This document shows positions 17,518-21,612 of a stretch of DNA of 21,612 bases, piece by piece. The DNA comes from an uncultured Bacteroidota bacterium. Its GTDB lineage: Bacteria; Bacteroidota; Bacteroidia; Chitinophagales; Chitinophagaceae. Position numbers and translations under genes: made by a program. The notes under the pieces were generated by a model. It did no database searches. It was not told where the DNA came from and saw only the letters and a list, made by a program, of their open reading frames with translations. Position 1 is the first letter of the stretch; every line of letters starts with the position of its first letter. The DNA is taken from the NCBI GenBank assembly GCA_903906615.1, contig CAIVKT010000623.1:1-21612 (forward strand), written 5' to 3'.

Positions 17518-18254
17518 GCTTCTCTTACCTGCACACCAAGATCGTGGATTCTACCAATGTGCCTAAGGTGAACAACGTAGCTACTATTGAATATACCCGT
17601 GTGCACAGCAGGGGCACCATAACAGCACGTATCAACTACGCAGGCAGAACTATAGGCACCGGCTTCCAGTTTGAGGCAGAGACCTACTTCAACTTCACAC
17701 CAAAGTGGTACATATTTGCTGTAGCTGCTTACTCTCCTGATGGCATTATCTTCCCTACCTACCGTTTTGGCCTGTCGCTGGGGCATAACTTCAATAAGGG
17801 CTGGGGTGCAGAAATTGGCGGCAGATACCTGCAGGCTGATAGCGGCACCATATACTCCGGTATGCTGGGCATATCTAAAGAGCATAAAGATTTCTATGTG
17901 GGCCTGCGTGGCTACATAATGGACTTCGAGCGTCCTACGCAAGACGTGATACTGCCTAACCAAACCAAGATATACTACGCAGGCGTGCTGACCAGCCGTT
18001 ATTACCTCAACAACCGTAAAGACTTCTTTACGGCACTGATGGGCTACGGGACTGCACCGGATGACTTCAGCCTTGCCTACCAGCTTACACAGCTGTTGAC
18101 TTACAACACTGTAAGCGTAGGTGCCGGCTATACCAAAACATTACATTACAGAACTACCATCGGCCTGTTTGGCACGTGGTATAATGAAAAGATCGGCATC
18201 GGTGATTACAGGAACCAGTATGATGTGTATGCCACGCTGTTGAGGAAGTTTTAA
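17472..18254 (+). CDS. YaiO-type outer-membrane beta-barrel protein lacking its normal N-terminus
   Basis: From NQIGFSYLHTK onward the sequence matches the C-terminal barrel of YaiO-family outer-membrane proteins: NNVATIEYTR, GTITARINYAGRTIGTGFQFEAE, FPTYRFGLSLGHNF and the closing YDVYATLLRKF. Aromatic and small residues alternate in the strands and the protein ends in Phe, as expected for an outer-membrane barrel. Family members in Bacteroidota usually begin with a signal peptide and TPR helices. Here the frame is closed by TGA at 17469-17471 and the only nearby start is TTG at 17472, with no signal peptide. The first ten residues (RTAAPGKACV) look like out-of-frame reading. The gene is therefore likely 5'-truncated or frameshifted; a sequencing indel is possible. 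It ends 12 bp before the DUF4838 gene, so the two probably share a transcript. Family call good, functionality doubtful. Confidence 0.7.
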   Translation: MRTAAPGKACVRNQIGFSYLHTKIVDSTNVPKVNNVATIEYTRVHSRGTITARINYAGRTIGTGFQFEAETYFNFTPKWYIFAVAAYSPDGIIFPTYRFGLSLGHNFNKGWGAEIGGRYLQADSGTIYSGMLGISKEHKDFYVGLRGYIMDFERPTQDVILPNQTKIYYAGVLTSRYYLNNRKDFFTALMGYGTAPDDFSLAYQLTQLLTYNTVSVGAGYTKTLHYRTTIGLFGTWYNEKIGIGDYRNQYDVYATLLRKF

Positions 18255-18266
18255 AAGATAAATACC

Positions 18267-20522
18267 ATGGCTAAAAAGCCGCTGTACCATTTATTGTTTG
18301 AGCTGGTGAGTTTAAGCGCTTGCAACGGCAGCGCACAGAGCCTTGTATTAGCAGACCACAATACCTCCATTTATAAGATCGTTGTTCCGGCTGATGCCAC
18401 CAAGCTGGAACAACGATCTGCAAATGTGCTGCAGAAGTACATTCGCCAGGTATCAGGCGCAGAGCTACCCATAGCCATTGAAGGCCGCCCGATCGCCACA
18501 CCAGCCATATATATAGGGCATACAGCCAAAGCAGAAAAAGTACATCCCGGAAAAATGAAGCAGGAAAGCTACCTGCTGCGCACAGACGGCAAAGACCTGG
18601 TGATACTGGGTGGCAGCGGCAAGGGCCTCATCTATGGCGTGTACAATTTCCTGGAAACATATATAGGCTGCAAGAAACTTGCTGATGGCCCGGCGATAGC
18701 GCCTTCGCTGCCTAAACTGAATATACCGGCAAGCATCAATGATAAATACCAGCCACCTCTCGAATACCGCGAAGCTTATTACCCTGCCAGCCATGATGCC
18801 GAGTACCTGGAATGGAACCAACTGCAACAACTGGATGACCTGTGGGGCATATGGGGCCATTCTTACAATAAGCTGGTGCCGGCACAAACTTATTTTGCCA
18901 CACATCCCGAATACTATGCCCTCGTAAAAGGCAAGAGGCAACCCACACAGCTATGCCTGAGCAATGAAGATGTGTATAAGATAGTTGTAGCCGAGCTAAA
19001 GAAAAGAATGGCTAAAAACCCTGATGCCATTTATTGGTCGGTAAGCCAGAATGATGATAATGGCTACTGCCAGTGCGACCTGTGCCGTGCCACAGACAAT
19101 GAGCAAGGCAGCCCGGCAGGCTCACTCATTAAGTTCGTGAACAGGGTGGCCGCCAATTTCCCCGATAAAAAGATAACTACCCTTGCCTATGCGTATACGC
19201 ATAAAGCCCCCAGGAGCCTGAAGCCGGCCACTAATGTGTATGTATTCCTAAGTGATATAGATGCCTACCGCGATAAGCCACTGGCCACAGAAGGTACTGC
19301 AGCTACCTTTCGCAATGACCTGAAGGCATGGCATGATGCTACACCTAATATTTTCATATGGGATTATGTAACCGAGTTCACCAACTACCTTGCGCCTTTC
19401 CCCAACTTCAATACCCTGCAACCTAACGCACAGTTTTTTACAGACAATGGTGTGAAGGGCATATTCGCTCAAGGCAGCGGCGATACGTACAGTGAGTTTG
19501 CAGAAATGAGAAGTTATATCATCGCCAAACTGTTTGAGAACAGCAAGGCTGATGTACACCAGCTCGAAACAGCTTTCTTAAAAGATTATTACGGCCCCGC
19601 GGGCAAATACCTGCAACAATACCTGGAGTTGCTTACGGATAAAATGACAGCATCGCACCGCAAGCTGGATATCTATGGCAACCCAATAAATGAATGGAAA
19701 AGCTACCTGACACCTGACCTTATTGACCAATACAGCAACCTGCTGGATAAGGCAGAGGGCGCTGCCGAAAGCGACCCCGTACTACAGGAGCGGGTGATGA
19801 AGGCCCGCCTGCCGCTGGAATACACCGTATTACAACAAGCCCGCTTTTATGGCATAGAGAAGTATGGCATCTTCGCCCAAAGCGGCGATACATGGCTGGT
19901 GAAACCCAAAATGGAAGACAGGGTGAAACGCTTTGTAGCCAATTGTAAAAAAGCAGGTGTTACAGAATTATCAGAAGGCGGACTGAACCCCGACCAGTAC
20001 CAGGCTGAATGGGATGCTATCTTCAAAGCGGGCGTTACACGCACCAAGGCTTTGAATGCAATCGTATCGCTGCAATTCCCTTTTGCTGAAGACTATCCGG
20101 CCAAGGGCAACCGCACACTGGTAGATGGCAACCCCGGCTATAATGATTTCAGCTACAACTGGCTGTGCTTCTATGGTGTGCCTATGGTGGCTACCTTAGA
20201 CCTGGGCAAGGCGCAACAAGTAGCAAGGGTGAAAATGCACTTCCTTGATGATCCGCGCCACAGGATTTTTCTGCCCGAAAAAATACTTGTAGAAACATCA
20301 ACCGATGGGGTGAGCTACCACGAGATGGGCACACTGCCTGCGGAAGCGCTTACCGAGCATTATGAAGTTGCGGTGAAAGAGTTTACAGTGCCGCATACCA
20401 AGGCCGGCGAACCTGTAAGATACATCAGGGTAACGGCCAGCAACCTGCAGGCCCTGCCCACCTGGCGCTACCTGGATAATAAGAAACCAATGATCGCCTG
20501 CGATGAGATATATGTGCAGTAA
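18267..20522 (+). CDS. DUF4838-domain lipoprotein with C-terminal discoidin-like domain
   Basis: A 751-aa protein. The start has a lipobox-like LSAC with Cys19, followed by NGSAQ, suggesting a lipoprotein; Glu12 inside the hydrophobic stretch is unusual and weakens the signal. Residues about 25-150 resemble the N-terminal domain of GH67-type alpha-glucuronidases (LEQRSANVLQKYIRQVSG, then GSGKGLIYGVYNFLE). The central part, with YREAYYP, a Cys triad in GYCQCDLCRA (Cys268, Cys270, Cys273) and GIFAQGSGDTYSEFAEMRSY, matches DUF4838. From about 610 the sequence resembles an F5/8 type C (discoidin) carbohydrate-binding domain, with VATLDLGKAQQVARVKMHF and the end ACDEIYVQ. DUF4838 proteins are thought to be glycan-related, often in polysaccharide-use loci, but no reaction is established as far as I know. 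The neighbouring barrel gene hints at a cell-envelope role. Family call is firm; activity unknown. Confidence 0.85.
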   Translation: MAKKPLYHLLFELVSLSACNGSAQSLVLADHNTSIYKIVVPADATKLEQRSANVLQKYIRQVSGAELPIAIEGRPIATPAIYIGHTAKAEKVHPGKMKQESYLLRTDGKDLVILGGSGKGLIYGVYNFLETYIGCKKLADGPAIAPSLPKLNIPASINDKYQPPLEYREAYYPASHDAEYLEWNQLQQLDDLWGIWGHSYNKLVPAQTYFATHPEYYALVKGKRQPTQLCLSNEDVYKIVVAELKKRMAKNPDAIYWSVSQNDDNGYCQCDLCRATDNEQGSPAGSLIKFVNRVAANFPDKKITTLAYAYTHKAPRSLKPATNVYVFLSDIDAYRDKPLATEGTAATFRNDLKAWHDATPNIFIWDYVTEFTNYLAPFPNFNTLQPNAQFFTDNGVKGIFAQGSGDTYSEFAEMRSYIIAKLFENSKADVHQLETAFLKDYYGPAGKYLQQYLELLTDKMTASHRKLDIYGNPINEWKSYLTPDLIDQYSNLLDKAEGAAESDPVLQERVMKARLPLEYTVLQQARFYGIEKYGIFAQSGDTWLVKPKMEDRVKRFVANCKKAGVTELSEGGLNPDQYQAEWDAIFKAGVTRTKALNAIVSLQFPFAEDYPAKGNRTLVDGNPGYNDFSYNWLCFYGVPMVATLDLGKAQQVARVKMHFLDDPRHRIFLPEKILVETSTDGVSYHEMGTLPAEALTEHYEVAVKEFTVPHTKAGEPVRYIRVTASNLQALPTWRYLDNKKPMIACDEIYVQ

Positions 20523-20576
20523 TGGTGGTATGAATGACCCTGCAGGTCTTTACCCAATCTTTCTTACTTTTACTAC

Positions 20577-20810
20577 ATGGCGGGCAATAAAAAGGATATT
20601 TTCTGGAAGCCAACTTTGGAAGTGGGCTTTATTATCTTCCTGTTTTATTCCAATCTCCTAATGGGTGAATATAATAAAGCAGGCATGGCACAAAAGAATG
20701 GCCTTTGGTGGGCTATCAATGATATTTTTACTCCACAGAATTTCGCTATCGCTGTGGTAATGGCATCATTAACGCACTTCTTTTTTGATTTTCTGCGCAG
20801 GAAATTATAG
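20577..20810 (+). CDS. Small two-helix membrane protein of unknown function
   Basis: A 77-aa protein with two hydrophobic segments, residues about 14-32 (LEVGFIIFLFYSNLLMGEY) and 52-72 (FAIAVVMASLTHFFFDFL), joined by a loop with KNGLWWAIND. The C-terminus RRKL is basic and probably cytoplasmic, which places both ends inside. I do not recognise a named family. The start ATG at 20577 follows TACTTTTA at 20565-20572, one base off the TAnnTTTG element but too close to the ATG for a normal leader. It begins 54 bp after the DUF4838 gene and ends 8 bp from the miaA stop codon, in convergent orientation. The composition looks like a real protein, but function cannot be assigned. Confidence 0.65.
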   Translation: MAGNKKDIFWKPTLEVGFIIFLFYSNLLMGEYNKAGMAQKNGLWWAINDIFTPQNFAIAVVMASLTHFFFDFLRRKL

Positions 20811-20818
20811 GCAATATT

Positions 20819-21612
20819 TTATTCCGCAAGCGCCAATATCTTTTCCACCACATCACTATCATCAGCGCTTAGCCAGGTTATATCTTTATCCTTTGCGAAC
20901 CACGTCATTTGCCGCTTGGCGTAGTTGCGGGTATGCTGTTTTATTTTTTCTATAGCTTCGGGGAGGGTGCATTTACCGTCCATGTAGTCGAACAGTTCTG
21001 TATAGCCCACCGTCTGTAAGTTCTTATTCTCTTTGTATGGGTAAAGATTTTCTGCTTCGGCAAGCAGACCCATAGACATCATATCATCAACCCGCTCATT
21101 GATACGGGCATATAACAGTTCCCTTGGTAGTTGCAACCCCACTTTAATGACCTCAAAATCACGTTGCTTTTTACTACCCGACCGATACGCCACGATACTC
21201 TTACCTGAGGAACGAATGAAGGACAGCGCGCGTATCAGCCTTGCCGGGTTGTGTATCTCACCCTGCGCATAAAATGCAGGGTCCTCGGCTTGCACGGCCT
21301 GTTGCAACCAAGGCAGTCCATTGCGGGCATAGGTACTATCTACCTCCGCAGCTATAGCCTCATCTACCGCGGGCATGGCATCCAGCCCTTCGCATAGTGC
21401 CTTTATATATAGCCCTGTACCGCCGCATATAACCGCAGTATCCTGCTTTGAAAATATTTCACCCAGGTAGCCCAGCGCCAGCGCTTCATAATCTGCCGCC
21501 GATAAAACATCGCTTATAGAAAACGCATCAACAAAGTAGTGAGGCACTGTATTCAACTCCTCCGCGGTGGGCTTTGCTGTACCTATGCTCATTTCTTTGT
21601 AGCATTGCCTGC
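20819..21612 (-). CDS. miaA: tRNA dimethylallyltransferase (5' end outside window)
   Basis: MiaA transfers a dimethylallyl group from DMAPP to N6 of A37 in tRNAs that read codons starting with U, which stabilises codon pairing. The visible part begins in the middle of the conserved SRQ(C)Y motif (RQCYKEMSIGTAKP), so the N-terminal P-loop lies beyond the right edge, and the Met at 21592 is not the start. Other family motifs follow in order: CGGTGLYIKALCEGL, IHNPARLIRALSFIRSSGKS, LQTVGYTELFDYMDG and TRNYAKRQMTWFAKD near the C-terminus. It ends ILALAE, at a normal length. It converges with the small membrane protein gene, with no room for a long terminator between them. A housekeeping gene with nothing unusual seen. 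Confidence 0.95.
   Translation of the reverse strand, partial: RQCYKEMSIGTAKPTAEELNTVPHYFVDAFSISDVLSAADYEALALGYLGEIFSKQDTAVICGGTGLYIKALCEGLDAMPAVDEAIAAEVDSTYARNGLPWLQQAVQAEDPAFYAQGEIHNPARLIRALSFIRSSGKSIVAYRSGSKKQRDFEVIKVGLQLPRELLYARINERVDDMMSMGLLAEAENLYPYKENKNLQTVGYTELFDYMDGKCTLPEAIEKIKQHTRNYAKRQMTWFAKDKDITWLSADDSDVVEKILALAE

Overview
The window looks like a chromosomal segment of a Bacteroidota bacterium, most likely near the Chitinophagaceae/Sphingobacteriales. The basis is three proteins ending in C-terminal domains of the type IX secretion system (T9SS), one type A and two gliding-motility-associated type B. A TAnnTTTG-type promoter element, a DUF4838 lipoprotein and a YaiO-type barrel point the same way. 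The genus cannot be fixed from the sequence alone.

Layout. Positions 1-1701 (+) hold the 3' part of a polytopic membrane protein with C-terminal TPRs, of the TMTC/PMT-like GT-C class. Positions 1727-16736 hold three minus-strand genes for large exported proteins. In transcription order they are a 2177-aa PKD/NHL protein (type B signal), its 1542-aa paralogue (type B signal) and a 1034-aa metzincin-like protease (type A signal). The first two are separated by about 680 bp that contains a hairpin terminator and degraded palindromic repeats; the last two are only 62 bp apart. Positions 16737-17349 are intergenic: an AT-rich stretch, then three copies of a hairpin repeat in alternating orientation. 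From 17350 the plus strand carries a 55-aa ORF of unknown nature, a YaiO-type outer-membrane barrel that lacks its normal N-terminus, a DUF4838/discoidin lipoprotein, and a small two-helix membrane protein. The window ends inside miaA (minus strand).

Most interesting region. The two large type B proteins are colinear paralogues: same export signal, same N-terminal domain, same three PKD domains and same sorting domain. Their cores have been remodelled differently. The 1542-aa protein carries seven exactly periodic 91-aa cysteine modules (7 x 273 bp with no indel), against two in the paralogue. The 2177-aa protein carries about 1045 residues of NHL-type beta-propeller repeat, placed inside a stretch that is continuous in the paralogue. 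The NHL array has 18 'IAG..GDG' halves and 18 'ADxxNNxIRxI' halves, a number compatible with three six-bladed propellers, with two A-A and two B-B junctions breaking the alternation. In the 91-aa modules, Cys20 and Cys65 are present or absent together, which predicts the disulfide pairing. No T9SS machinery genes are in the window, so secretion is inferred from the signals alone.
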